Shown here piece by piece: positions 31,404 through 41,975 of a stretch of DNA of 64,000 nucleotides. This DNA comes from an uncultured Alphaproteobacteria bacterium (GTDB lineage: Bacteria > Pseudomonadota > Alphaproteobacteria > MPNO01 > UBA830). The stretch's first letter is position 1. Every line of letters starts with the position of its first letter. Where the stretch lies: assembly GCA_913046035.1 (NCBI GenBank), contig CAJWSW010000001.1, positions 37,411-101,410 on the forward strand, in the 5' to 3' direction. A program made the translations under genes and the position numbers. The notes under the pieces are model-generated. The model made no database searches and was not told where the DNA came from. It saw nothing but the letters and a program-made list of their open reading frames with translations.

Positions 31404-33101
31404 TTAATGCGTGTCAAACACCGTTTGGTAGAGATCTAATCGTTCCTGAATTGCGCCGGTTTCTGCTTCGGTCGGGGCTAACGGATCAACGGCCGGCGGC
31501 AGCGCGCCGAATTTCAAGAGGCAAGCAATCAGTGTCAGCCGAGCTTTTGTTGATGTTAGGTTGCTCCCGCCAAGAAACACGCCCGCGCGGGCGGAGAAAC
31601 CCTCATTGTTGCCTCGTCCAACGCGGACCACCGGCATCCCGCTATAGACCGCCTTTGTCATCAACGCATTGCGCTGGGCGTTGGTCATGGAACCGTATGG
31701 CGACTGCCCTTCTACCACGAACCCCGCCAGCGGGGCATTAGCGAGGTTGTCCTCTATTTGGGCTATAAGATCGACCTCCCGCTCCGGGCCTGATTCCGCG
31801 GCTTCCTGGCTATAATTGCCCTCCTTGGTAATAGTAACTTTCGGGATCGCAGATCCGAGCAGTTTGCCATCGCGATCTTTGACCGCGACATCGACCGCCT
31901 TCATCCCGCTCCCAGATTTCGTATAGCCGATGACGCTGAGTGGTAGGCGGGTGCGGTTTACATCCGACTGATAGGTATGCTTTGCGCCTGGCAGATATGT
32001 CAAGATCGGCGGCATTCCATGTCGTACCGCGCCCAGCAGTCCACCATGCCCGCCGGTGGCAACATAGCCCCCGGGACGGGCCTCGCCTTTCTGGACTTCC
32101 CGCGATGCGAAGATTTGCTGTTCTTGGATGACTACGGTGCCGGCACGGTTTCTACCGTCGCCGCCCTCCCAGACCCGGGACGTAATGTAATCGATCGAAT
32201 CTACAAGGTTCTTGGGTCCGTCATTGCTGATCTCGCCATGCGTCCGTTGGGCGGCATTGCCGCAGACTGGCAGTGTAGTATCGAGAATTAGGTTGAGCCA
32301 GTACAGCGTTTCTTCTATCCGCGGGCTACCCTGGGTCCAGATAGCGCCGAGATAGTCGCCGCTATCGAGAATGTCTTGGATGTTGTTAACCATGCGTGCC
32401 ATCCAGTCGCGTGACGGGGAACTTGCTAAATGCACGGGTCGGTAAGCAAAGAAATCCCGGCCCATCATCTCCGGTTCAATATCGCCGTCGCCTACGTCGG
32501 TGCGGGCATGAGCTGACTGCCCTTTTGTATACCCGCCTGACGGCATGATGCGGAAGAAGTCAACATCTGCACGCCGCGATGCTAGGTTACCCGTACCATC
32601 CTCTGCGATACCAAAGCGGTCAATTTCTTCAAAAATACGAGATCCGTCTGGATAATAAGCCTGGCGAGATTTGTTTGCTGGCGCGCCCGGAAAGGCGCAA
32701 TCATCCTCCCATGCGCTGCCGTCTGCCTGAAAGGCCATGTATGGCATTGGGTAGAGACCGTCGTCGGGTGACAATTCGATTCTGTAGGCGGGTATATCGT
32801 CGTCTGACTGCCTTTCCGTTCGAAAAGTACCAGAGGTATCTACGTATCCGTCGGGAGGGCCATAAAGATCTGCCGCGTCAGACTCCAACGGATGGGCGCT
32901 AAACTGTTCCACATAGACTGTAACCGGAGCCGCTAGACGTTGCGGCCGCAGCACGTCGTATCTCGGCTTGCTGCCGTCTGGATTTGTTTTGACGGAAAGG
33001 CCGCGCGCGGCGCGTGCCTTGTTACTGGTGACTAAAGGCGGTGAATTGCTGATCGTTGCGTTTGAGCCAGAAAGATATGCAATACGCGGTTTGCTGGTCA
33101 T
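31404..33101 (-). CDS. asparaginase-domain-like protein (565 aa)
   Basis: YLSGSNATISNSPPLVTSNKARAARGL and GGHGGLLGAVRHGMPPILTYLPG; family recognised only loosely. Confidence 0.5.
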   Translation of the reverse strand: MTSKPRIAYLSGSNATISNSPPLVTSNKARAARGLSVKTNPDGSKPRYDVLRPQRLAAPVTVYVEQFSAHPLESDAADLYGPPDGYVDTSGTFRTERQSDDDIPAYRIELSPDDGLYPMPYMAFQADGSAWEDDCAFPGAPANKSRQAYYPDGSRIFEEIDRFGIAEDGTGNLASRRADVDFFRIMPSGGYTKGQSAHARTDVGDGDIEPEMMGRDFFAYRPVHLASSPSRDWMARMVNNIQDILDSGDYLGAIWTQGSPRIEETLYWLNLILDTTLPVCGNAAQRTHGEISNDGPKNLVDSIDYITSRVWEGGDGRNRAGTVVIQEQQIFASREVQKGEARPGGYVATGGHGGLLGAVRHGMPPILTYLPGAKHTYQSDVNRTRLPLSVIGYTKSGSGMKAVDVAVKDRDGKLLGSAIPKVTITKEGNYSQEAAESGPEREVDLIAQIEDNLANAPLAGFVVEGQSPYGSMTNAQRNALMTKAVYSGMPVVRVGRGNNEGFSARAGVFLGGSNLTSTKARLTLIACLLKFGALPPAVDPLAPTEAETGAIQERLDLYQTVFDTH

Positions 33102-33515
33102 CTCTACTCTCCTGGTTTATTTTTTTGATTCGTCTAACGGTAAGGGTGATGGCTGGGCAACGTGTCTGCCGAGTTGGTCGAGAGCATGTGTTAATGCGGC
33201 GGGATTATGCTAGTAGCTTTTGCGTCGGTCTCAGTACTATACCGTTCTCTGCACCAGTAACTATCATAACCCTCGTGATTTAATTCTACGCGTCGTGTTG
33301 ACCTAGAGTCGAATCTTGAAATTTTGAGAACGCTGACGATTCGGTTGCAGGGGGTTGAAACAAACTACAGGGCATATAAATTGCGATAGTTTGCTTTGGT
33401 GAGGTTGAGACCATACGAAAATCGCGTAACATTGATCTTCTTCACTCGCCGCTGCTGCACAATAATGGGCTATCCCGTCACCGTATTTTACGCCGACCAG
33501 AATGAAGACTGCATC

Positions 33516-35495
33516 TTGCCGAAATTAAAGAACGTTGATCACGCTCAACTCGCTAATGCCATCCGCGCTCTGTCCATGGATGCTGTTCAGGCCGCCAATT
33601 CGGGCCATCCTGGAATGCCGATGGGCGCTGCTGACATAGCGACAGTGCTTTTCACAAAATACCTTAAATATGATCCTGCTGATCCAGACTGGGCTGATCG
33701 GGACCGCTTCGTGCTGTCCGCCGGGCACGGCTCAATGCTCCTTTACTCTTTGCTATATCTTACGGGATATGCGGATATGACAATTGATCAGCTAAAAAAC
33801 TTCCGTCAATGGGGATCGAAGACAGCAGGCCATCCCGAATACGGCGAGTCTGGTGGCATCGAGATGACTACCGGACCGTTGGGGCAGGGAGTTTCGACGG
33901 CTGTAGGCATGGCCATCGCCGAGCGGTCGATGAACGCTCGCTACGGCGATGATCTCGTAGATCACCACACCTGGGTGATTGCGTCGGACGGTGACCTTAT
34001 GGAGGGTATAAGCCACGAAGCGGCATCGCTTGCGGGGCATTTAGCGTTGCGGCGCCTGGTTGTTCTCTATGATGATAATGGAATTTCTATCGACGGCAGC
34101 ACAGACATGTCGTTATCCGATGACGCGCTTTGTCGATTTGAGTCCTACGGCTGGAATGCCCAGCGCTGTGACGGACATGATATAGATTCGCTGTGTGGTG
34201 CAATTGATGCTGCACTCAAATCTGCGAAGCCCTCGATTATAGCTTGCCGTACTACTATCGGTTACGGATCGCCGACTAAGTCGGGGACCGCAGGATCGCA
34301 TGGTTCCCCGCTTGGTGAGGAAGAGATAGCAGCGACACGTGAGGTTTTAAATTGGCACCATGAGCCGTTTGTCATTCCGAACCAAATTCTTGACTGTTGG
34401 CGGTCCATTGGAGGCCGGGGTTCGAAGGCGCGGAAAGATTGGTTCGACCGTCTGACTAAGTCCAGCAAGCGCCAGGATTTTGAACGTGCTATGTCTGGAA
34501 AATTGCCCGTGGGATGGGAACAGACTTTGATCGATGCTAAGAAATATTTTTCGGAGGAAAAACCAAAGATCGCGACCCGCGCCTCTTCCGGCAAGACGCT
34601 GGACTTTGTTACACCCTCCGTTCCTGAGATGATCGGCGGTTCCGCTGATCTGACTGGGTCTAACAATACGAAGGCAGAGGGCTTTGAAGGTCTATTGCCG
34701 CCGGACTATGCCGGGCGCTACATGCATTACGGGGTGCGTGAGCACGGGATGGCCGCAGCGATGAATGGTATGGCACTGCATGGCGGTGTGATCCCATATT
34801 CAGGCACCTTCTTGATCTTTTCCGATTACCTTCGCCCTTCACTTCGCCTTGCGGCATTAATGGGGATCCGGGCAATACACGTGTTGACGCATGACTCTAT
34901 TGGTCTGGGTGAAGACGGGCCTACGCACCAACCAGTTGAACATTTGGCAGCCTTGCGTGCGATCCCAAATGTTAACGTATTTAGGCCGGCTGATGCAGTC
35001 GAGGTTGCAGAATGCTGGCAGCTAGCGCTTGAGACACAGCACGGCCCGTCCGTGCTAGCGCTTACACGTCAGAGCTTGCCGACGTTGCGCATGGACCACA
35101 CTACTGAAAACCTGTCGGCTAAGGGCGCATACGTACTGGCTGATGCTGACGGCGATCGTGCCGTGACCATCCTGGCCACTGGATCAGAAGTTGAGATAGC
35201 TATTGCAGCCCGCTCGTCGCTTCAGGCGGATGGTGTTCCAACCGCTGTGGTGTCAATGCCCTGTTGGGAGATGTTTGCCGCCCAGGACGATGCGTATCGC
35301 ACATCGGTATTGGGCGACGGTGTTCGGATCGGTGTCGAGGCCGCGATGCAATTCGGGTGGGAACAATGGATCGGCGCAGAAGGTGGGTTTGTGGGTATGA
35401 CTGGCTTCGGGGCGTCCGCCCCCGCCAGCACGTTATATGAGAGATTTGGGATTACGGTGGATGCCGTCGTTGCTGCGGCGAAGGAAAGGCTCTAA
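33516..35495 (+). CDS. tkt: transketolase (true start uncertain: TTG 33516 or upstream ATG 33465)
   Basis: [64 protein letters not shown]. Confidence 0.96.
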   Translation: MPKLKNVDHAQLANAIRALSMDAVQAANSGHPGMPMGAADIATVLFTKYLKYDPADPDWADRDRFVLSAGHGSMLLYSLLYLTGYADMTIDQLKNFRQWGSKTAGHPEYGESGGIEMTTGPLGQGVSTAVGMAIAERSMNARYGDDLVDHHTWVIASDGDLMEGISHEAASLAGHLALRRLVVLYDDNGISIDGSTDMSLSDDALCRFESYGWNAQRCDGHDIDSLCGAIDAALKSAKPSIIACRTTIGYGSPTKSGTAGSHGSPLGEEEIAATREVLNWHHEPFVIPNQILDCWRSIGGRGSKARKDWFDRLTKSSKRQDFERAMSGKLPVGWEQTLIDAKKYFSEEKPKIATRASSGKTLDFVTPSVPEMIGGSADLTGSNNTKAEGFEGLLPPDYAGRYMHYGVREHGMAAAMNGMALHGGVIPYSGTFLIFSDYLRPSLRLAALMGIRAIHVLTHDSIGLGEDGPTHQPVEHLAALRAIPNVNVFRPADAVEVAECWQLALETQHGPSVLALTRQSLPTLRMDHTTENLSAKGAYVLADADGDRAVTILATGSEVEIAIAARSSLQADGVPTAVVSMPCWEMFAAQDDAYRTSVLGDGVRIGVEAAMQFGWEQWIGAEGGFVGMTGFGASAPASTLYERFGITVDAVVAAAKERL

Positions 35496-35558
35496 AGCGG
35501 TCGTGTCCTGCCAAACATAGAAATAGTCGGAAACAGTAAGTTTAACGGAGGGACATCT

Positions 35559-36569
35559 ATGGTGACTCGGGTTGCGATTAACGGCTTTGGCCGCATAGGA
35601 CGGCTGACGCTGCGTGCGGCGTTAGAGTCAGGCCGTAAAGATATAGAATTTGTAGCTATTAATGATCTCGGTTCGACTGAGATGAACGCGCTGCTTCTTC
35701 AACGTGATACTACGCATGGACCTTTAGCTAAGAGAGTGAAGGCTACTGCAACCGGAATCAACGCCGGAAACGGCGTAATGAAAGTGTTTTCCGAACGTGA
35801 TCCTGAGAACCTGCCTTGGGATAGGTTAGGGATAGACGTTGTTCTTGAGTGCACCGGGATATTTACAAAACGGGATATGGCCGAGAAACATCTGAAGGCG
35901 GGTGCAAAGAAAGTTCTGATTTCTGCGCCTGGAACAGGAGAGGATCTAACCGTTGTTTATGGGGTCAATGATCATAAGCTGCGCAAGTCACACACAGTGG
36001 TGTCGAATGCATCGTGCACCACTAATTGTCTGGCCCCTGTGGCTTCAGTTATGCACAAGGCATTTAATATTCAGCAAGGCTATATGACAACAATTCACGC
36101 CTATACCGGTGATCAGCGTATCCTTGATACATTACACAGCGACCCACGCCGCGCTCGCGCAGCGGGACAGTCGATGATCCCAACTTCAACGGGTGCCGCA
36201 AAGGCAGTTGGTTTGGTTCTGCCGGAACTTAACGGAAAGTTGGACGGTACCTCGATAAGAGTACCGACTCCTAATGTCTCGGTTATTGATTTCACTTTTA
36301 TTCCGAAAAAGAAAACAACGGTCGACGAGGTAAATGCTGCGGCCATTAAGGCTTCGCAATCGAAGAGGCTCAAAGGCATTCTCAACATTAATGAAGCGCC
36401 GCTGGTTTCTTGTGATTTTAACCATGACCCTGCGTCTTCTACCTTCGATGTCACCCAAACGCAGGTAGTGGATGGCAAGCTTGTTCGCGTCGTAAGCTGG
36501 TATGATAATGAATGGGGATTTTCCAATCGCATGCTAGATACTGCTGCAGCAATGGGTAAGTTAAAATAG
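35559..36569 (+). CDS. gap: glyceraldehyde-3-phosphate dehydrogenase (type I)
   Basis: AINGFGRIGRLTLRA, SNASCTTNCLAPVA, SWYDNEWGFSNRM. Confidence 0.97.
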   Translation: MVTRVAINGFGRIGRLTLRAALESGRKDIEFVAINDLGSTEMNALLLQRDTTHGPLAKRVKATATGINAGNGVMKVFSERDPENLPWDRLGIDVVLECTGIFTKRDMAEKHLKAGAKKVLISAPGTGEDLTVVYGVNDHKLRKSHTVVSNASCTTNCLAPVASVMHKAFNIQQGYMTTIHAYTGDQRILDTLHSDPRRARAAGQSMIPTSTGAAKAVGLVLPELNGKLDGTSIRVPTPNVSVIDFTFIPKKKTTVDEVNAAAIKASQSKRLKGILNINEAPLVSCDFNHDPASSTFDVTQTQVVDGKLVRVVSWYDNEWGFSNRMLDTAAAMGKLK

Positions 36570-36606
36570 GTATCCAATTTTCCTGTCATATCGGCCTTCC
36601 CACTCA

Positions 36607-36630
36607 ACCCCCACATTAGCTGCTGGGGGT
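36607..36630 (+). promoter_or_regulatory. Intercistronic hairpin between gap and pgk
   Basis: ACCCCCA-cattagctgc-TGGGGGT; no strong T-tract. Confidence 0.45.
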
Positions 36631-36665
36631 GCCGACGTCGATAAGTATGGAAGGCTTGGGTAAGG

Positions 36666-37865
36666 GTGGGGTCGAAAATGTTTAAGACCATTGATCAGCA
36701 TGATGTATCGGGTAAAAAGGTGTTGGTTCGTGCCGATTTAAATGTTCCGATGCATGATGGCGTGGTAACCGATGCCACCCGCCTTGAACGGCTCGCGCCA
36801 ACAATCATAGAACTGTTGGATAGAGGCGCGCTGGTGATCATTACGTCGCATTTCGGTCGGCCTGAGGGTGAGCGAAGATCCGAGATGACCATGGCAACAC
36901 TCTGTGGTCCGCTTTCTGATGTTTTGGGAGGGCGTAATGTCGTCTTTGCTGATGACTGTATTGGGCCAGAAGCGAGAAAAGTGATCGATTCGGCTACAGG
37001 CAGCGATGTGGTGCTTCTTGAAAATCTCCGGTTCCACGCTGGAGAAGAGGATAATGACGCGGCCTTTGCAAGCAAATTGGCATCGCTTGCTGATATTTAT
37101 GTGAACGATGCGTTTTCGGTCGCACATCGTGCGCATGCTTCGACAGAAAAACTGCCGAGGTTGCTGCCTAGTGCTGCGGGCCGTTTGATGCAGGCGGAGT
37201 TGGCTGCGCTCAATTCCGCACTTGGCAGTCCGGAGCGTCCCGTTGGTGCAATTGTTGGTGGAGCGAAAATCTCGACCAAGCTCGATCTGCTCGAAAATCT
37301 TGTCAAAAAGGTAGACATGCTTGCGATTGGCGGCGCGATGGCGAATACTTTCCTTTATGCGTTGGGTACTGATGTTGGGAAGTCTTTATGTGAAGCCCAG
37401 ATGCGGCCTACCGCGCTAAAGATACTTGGCATCGCTGATCATGCGGGCTGTGAAATCATCCTGCCGTCAGACGCGGTGGTCGCTACCGAACTCGCTGAAG
37501 GGGTCCCAAGTCAAATAGTGCCAGCAACGGCTGTTCCCTCCGATATGATGATCCTCGATATTGGTCCGGGCAGCGCTAATGCGCTCGCTGCTATGATGGG
37601 CGATTTAAGAACGCTGGTTTGGAACGGCCCACTAGGTGCATTTGAGGTCGCGCCGTTCGATGCTGGCACAGTAATGTTGGCAAAGGTTGCCGCCGATCTA
37701 ACCCGATCGGGCTTTTTGAATACGGTCGCTGGCGGGGGCGATACTGTCGCCGCGCTCGCTGCCGCGGATGTGGTTGATGAATTTTCTTATGTTTCAACTG
37801 CAGGTGGAGCGTTTCTCGAATGGATGGAAGGTAAGGAGCTTCCTGGCGTGAAAGCACTTGATTAG
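36666..37865 (+). CDS. pgk: phosphoglycerate kinase (start may be at 36678)
   Basis: GKKVLVRADLNVPMHDG, TSHFGRPEG, GGGDTVAAL, STAGGAFLEWMEGKELPG. Confidence 0.97.
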   Translation: MGSKMFKTIDQHDVSGKKVLVRADLNVPMHDGVVTDATRLERLAPTIIELLDRGALVIITSHFGRPEGERRSEMTMATLCGPLSDVLGGRNVVFADDCIGPEARKVIDSATGSDVVLLENLRFHAGEEDNDAAFASKLASLADIYVNDAFSVAHRAHASTEKLPRLLPSAAGRLMQAELAALNSALGSPERPVGAIVGGAKISTKLDLLENLVKKVDMLAIGGAMANTFLYALGTDVGKSLCEAQMRPTALKILGIADHAGCEIILPSDAVVATELAEGVPSQIVPATAVPSDMMILDIGPGSANALAAMMGDLRTLVWNGPLGAFEVAPFDAGTVMLAKVAADLTRSGFLNTVAGGGDTVAALAAADVVDEFSYVSTAGGAFLEWMEGKELPGVKALD

Positions 37866-37956
37866 ATTCGCTGTAAAATGTTCGCCTAGTCACTCCGGCG
37901 ATGCTTCGTTAAGCGAACTGCTCTGAGTCTTCTCACCTTAATTTATCTACCGATGC

Positions 37957-38682
37957 TTAGCTTCTCGCATTTGCCGCAATAAAAGTTTTGATTTCCGCGT
38001 CGGTCATCGCCCCGGGAAACATTTCTGCGCGCATGGCAACCCGCTGGGCGCTAATGTCTTTGATCGCATCCTTCATCCGCGTTAGTTCCTTTTCGGTGTT
38101 AATTAAATTTACGCAGATTTTTGCCTGTTCGGCGTAATGGTCTTTTTCATCCTCATAAATGATATTCATGGCTTTCGCGGTCATATCGTTGACGGTGCTG
38201 CCGGACAACTTCGCCCCCTCTCGGAAAAGGCGGGCGCCCCCGCCTTCAGTGAAGCCAACCGCCGCCCGCGTCAGTTCGTCGTTGACATAGCTGCGGCGGA
38301 GATCCCCAAGTTTTTTTTCTTCCTGGAGTTGCACTGTGTCTTCCGCGGCGATCGGTCGGCCCATTACGTGTTCGAGGATATCGGCTAACATAACATAGTG
38401 ATTGAACTCCTCCGTAAGTTGGGTGAGCAAAAAATGGTATTCGTGCCGGTCTATAGATTTGTCAATTTCTGGAAACCGGTCGACAAGCTCCTTGAGTTCG
38501 CGGTGCAAACCGTTAAAGAACCCATCGACCGGATGGAGTTCTTTCCATAGCTGCGCTCTCAGGTAAAACGCGTGATCATCTTCGGTTGCATCTTGGTAGT
38601 ACCGCCTTGCGATTTCGCCTTCGCATTCCCAGTAGGGCCATGCAACGTCTACAAGTGTTTCTTCGATATTCTTCTTCATCAT
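37957..38682 (-). CDS. Ferritin-like-fold hypothetical protein
   Basis: All-helical; repeated carboxylate/His pairs (TEEFNHYVMLADI, YEDEKDHYAEQ) suggest a diiron-type four-helix bundle. Confidence 0.5.
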   Translation of the reverse strand: MMKKNIEETLVDVAWPYWECEGEIARRYYQDATEDDHAFYLRAQLWKELHPVDGFFNGLHRELKELVDRFPEIDKSIDRHEYHFLLTQLTEEFNHYVMLADILEHVMGRPIAAEDTVQLQEEKKLGDLRRSYVNDELTRAAVGFTEGGGARLFREGAKLSGSTVNDMTAKAMNIIYEDEKDHYAEQAKICVNLINTEKELTRMKDAIKDISAQRVAMRAEMFPGAMTDAEIKTFIAANARS

Positions 38683-38794
38683 TGCCTCAAGGTTGAGCTC
38701 TATTCCTGCAATTTTAGCAACCCCCTATTTTTTACGCCAGATTGCGAAAGCGCAAAGGATCCGCGAATATACCAAGGACAGGAGTTTTATAAAA

Positions 38795-40489
38795 ATGATT
38801 CATCTTGAAACTGACGTGCTTGTTGTAGGCGCTGGAGGCGCTGGCATGTATGCAGCCATTGCGGCCGCGCGTAATGATGCAGATGTCATACTAGCGGATA
38901 AATCGATGATTAGTCGTGGCGGCGCCACCATAATGGCGCAGATGACAACAGCGGCTGCGCTTGGCGAGCAAGAGCCTGACAGCTGGGAAAAGCACCTTAA
39001 TGACACTCTCGATGCCGGCCGTGGTCTTTGTAATGAAGAGTTATCAGGCATCTTGTGCAGAGAAGCGGTTGATCGGATCCATGAAATGGATGATTGGAAG
39101 GTCGGCTGGGCGCGGAAAGATGGCAAAATTACTGGCGTAATGGCACCTGGTCACAGCGTACCCCGCTGCGTCTATGTTGATTTTTTGAACACTGGCCCGG
39201 CGGTGGCGAAATGCCTGCGTACGCAGGTGGCGCGTGCAAACAGCGTTATGCGGGTTAGCGGACTTGCGATCAACGATATTGTTGTTGATGACGGGATTGT
39301 CGTCGGCGCGGTCGGCTGGAACATAGAGGACCAAACGCCGGTAACTATCGCGGCTAAAGCGGTTGTACTGGCGGCGGGTGGGCTGACGCGGCTTTATGCT
39401 CGCAACAGCGCATCGGTAAATATGAATGGAGACGCCTACGCCATGGCACTCCGAGCCGGCGCCGATTTGATCGATATGGAATTTCCCCAGTTCTTTCCAA
39501 TTGGGCATCTCGCACCACGCCTCGTCGGAATGGACCCAATAATGTGGGATCCGTTTCGTTACAAATTAGGCGGGCGTCTATTTAATGCCGAAGGTAAGGA
39601 GTTCCTCCACCGGTATGGAGGCGAAGATGCAGAAAAATACACCACTACACGCGATATTATTTCATATGGGATAACAAAAGAAAACGAGGCTGGGCGAACC
39701 ACAGAAAATGGTGGCGTGCATCTTAGTTTTCAACACATTCCCGAGGAACAGCTGCGCAACGCGTTTGGCCCTGTGATTGATAAGCTTGCGAGTAACGGTA
39801 TCGATTTAACTAAGCGGACCATCGAAGTGTCACCTATTGCCCATTACCACATGGGTGGGATACGGGTAAATGAACAGATGGAAACCAGCGTCCCGGGACT
39901 TTATGGTGCCGGCGAAGCAGTAGGCGGTGCCAATGGTGCCAACCGGCTTTCAGGCAACGCAATCCCGGAAGCGTTTGTGTTTGGTGAACGGGCAGGACGA
40001 TTTGCTGCGGGCTACGCAAACGGCCGTAAGCAGGGCTGGTCGGATATGGGCGCAGAAGAACATCTTGACCGGCTTGACGCTCTTACAGGGCGTCAGACTG
40101 ATGCGAACGGCGAGCTCTCGGCGCTAGGCGAAATGTGGGCTGAACTGCAGACATTGATGTGGGATAAAGTTGGCGTGCTGCGAACAGAAGTAAAGCTTAT
40201 GGCTGCCCTTGCACGTATCCGCGAAATGCGGCCGGAACTCGAGGCAATCACTCCGACTAATGATGCGGAATTCAATCTTACCTTGCAAGACTGGTACGAC
40301 CTGCGCTCAGCCCTGCTGACGGCAGAGTCAGTTGCGCTCGCAGCGATTAATCGGACTGAAAGCCGCGGTGCGCACCAACGCGAGGACTACGAGGAAATCG
40401 ATCCTGCGCAATCCCATAACCAGCGTCTGCAGCTCGACCGAAATGGTAGCTTAGTGTCTGATTATCTCTCAGTAGGGCGCGCCGCATGA
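38795..40489 (+). CDS. FAD-binding protein, succinate dehydrogenase/fumarate reductase flavoprotein family
   Basis: DVLVVGAGGAGMYAAIAAARNDADVILADKS, SPIAHYHMGGIRVN, YGAGEAVGGANGANRLSGNAI; ATG at 38795 preceded by GGAG. Confidence 0.9.
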   Translation: MIHLETDVLVVGAGGAGMYAAIAAARNDADVILADKSMISRGGATIMAQMTTAAALGEQEPDSWEKHLNDTLDAGRGLCNEELSGILCREAVDRIHEMDDWKVGWARKDGKITGVMAPGHSVPRCVYVDFLNTGPAVAKCLRTQVARANSVMRVSGLAINDIVVDDGIVVGAVGWNIEDQTPVTIAAKAVVLAAGGLTRLYARNSASVNMNGDAYAMALRAGADLIDMEFPQFFPIGHLAPRLVGMDPIMWDPFRYKLGGRLFNAEGKEFLHRYGGEDAEKYTTTRDIISYGITKENEAGRTTENGGVHLSFQHIPEEQLRNAFGPVIDKLASNGIDLTKRTIEVSPIAHYHMGGIRVNEQMETSVPGLYGAGEAVGGANGANRLSGNAIPEAFVFGERAGRFAAGYANGRKQGWSDMGAEEHLDRLDALTGRQTDANGELSALGEMWAELQTLMWDKVGVLRTEVKLMAALARIREMRPELEAITPTNDAEFNLTLQDWYDLRSALLTAESVALAAINRTESRGAHQREDYEEIDPAQSHNQRLQLDRNGSLVSDYLSVGRAA

Positions 40490-40854
40490 GCACGCAACCT
40501 AAGTCAGTAGCCGTCACTATTCAGCGCGGTGCACCCGGTGTTGAGGGTCACACCGAGACTTTTGATGTGCCATATCGAGAGGGTATGTCAGTGCTTGATG
40601 CGGTGGTGTGGATCAGGACAAATGTCGATTCCTCAATCGCGTTTCGTTATAGCTGTGTCAACGCCAACGCCTGCAAGGAATGTATGGTCTCTGTTAATGG
40701 CAAAACCGAGTATGCCTGTACAGCGAGGCTATCAACCGAGAGCACGACTGTTGGTCCGCTAACTAACAAGACGCTAATTCGCGATCTCGTAACGGATATT
40801 GTACCTCCAAAGGAAAATCTGCGTGCAATCCTTGCAGCGCGCGACGGAGGTTAG
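40486..40854 (+). CDS. Short 2Fe-2S ferredoxin-domain protein, SdhB/FrdB N-terminal-like
   Basis: SCVNANACKECMVSVNGKTEYACTA (C-x5-C-x2-C-x11-C); ATGA overlap with the flavoprotein. Confidence 0.8.
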   Translation: MSTQPKSVAVTIQRGAPGVEGHTETFDVPYREGMSVLDAVVWIRTNVDSSIAFRYSCVNANACKECMVSVNGKTEYACTARLSTESTTVGPLTNKTLIRDLVTDIVPPKENLRAILAARDGG

Positions 40855-40955
40855 GGTCTCTATAATGTTTGCTGTGTTCTTTAACCGAGCAGGCATCGCT
40901 ATATTTTAAATGCCGCTCGACGTTCGAAACGTAATTTCAAGAAGGTTTCGGGGAC

Positions 40956-41975
40956 CTAGGTTTCGGCTTCCAACATTTTGGTCACCACCCGTCGCGCTTG
41001 CAAAACCCCGGCATCTGCATTGATGTCAATGCCTTCCCAATGTCGGCCCGCACTATCAATATTTCGCTGCTGCGCGGCAAGTATGTCTACGTCTTCACCG
41101 AAAGCAGTCTGTGCGGCATTGGCCAAAAATTTTGTTAGTTCAGTGTCGTCAAGGCGATAGTTACGCGCATGGTGCCAGAAATAATGACAGGAATCGTTGG
41201 TTTCTGGGGTTATGGTGTGGTTTGAGTAGACCGTGATACCCTCGTTGCGATTTCCGTCTTTTGCGCCAGTGCCTGCATTAGCACACCCCGCGTCGATCAC
41301 AACATGGGTAGGTGCTGTCCAACTAATAAGTTGCCACCGGTCAACATTCCCAAGAAAATTACCTGCGGTGGCGAACATAGCAGGTGGCTTCTTGTCCATG
41401 ATCCATCTCTCGATACGGACCTGGTCGGCATCGCGATATGTATGCAGTGGTGCATCAGTAACGCCGTCGGCGCCAAGAGTTGTCGCATGCACAAATTGCA
41501 CATGCGATAAATCAAGCAGATTGTCGACAAGAAGTTGGTGATTACCCTGGACGTGGAAGTAGCCTGAATTAGAAATCCAGTTTGGATCATCATTCCAGTG
41601 ATAGTCAGGTATTGTACTAGGGTCTGCCTTATCTGGATCACCTGGCCAGATCCAGATATAGCGGTATCGTTCTACAATCGGATAAGGCCGTACACTTGCG
41701 TTGGGCGGTACACGTTTTTGTCCTGGCACTGAGACACAAGTTCCTGTTTTATCGAATTCCAACCCGTGATAGCCACATTGTATCTTGTCGCCGGTCCGCT
41801 TACCTAGTGATAGGGGAAGATGCCGATGGCAGCACCGATCTTCTAAAGCGGCGGGCGCACCATTGCTATCTCTGAAGACAACAATAGGGTCGCCACAAAT
41901 AGTACGACCAAGTAGATTCCCTGTAAGTTCGTGACTTTCAGCAGCGACGTACCACGCGTTTTTTATGAAAATCAT
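40956..41975 (-). CDS. Rieske 2Fe-2S aromatic ring-hydroxylating/O-demethylase oxygenase (VanA-like)
   Basis: CCHRHLPLSLGKRTGDKIQCGYHGLEFD Rieske C-x-H...C-x2-H; DLSHVQFVH catalytic region. Confidence 0.9.
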   Translation of the reverse strand: MIFIKNAWYVAAESHELTGNLLGRTICGDPIVVFRDSNGAPAALEDRCCHRHLPLSLGKRTGDKIQCGYHGLEFDKTGTCVSVPGQKRVPPNASVRPYPIVERYRYIWIWPGDPDKADPSTIPDYHWNDDPNWISNSGYFHVQGNHQLLVDNLLDLSHVQFVHATTLGADGVTDAPLHTYRDADQVRIERWIMDKKPPAMFATAGNFLGNVDRWQLISWTAPTHVVIDAGCANAGTGAKDGNRNEGITVYSNHTITPETNDSCHYFWHHARNYRLDDTELTKFLANAAQTAFGEDVDILAAQQRNIDSAGRHWEGIDINADAGVLQARRVVTKMLEAET

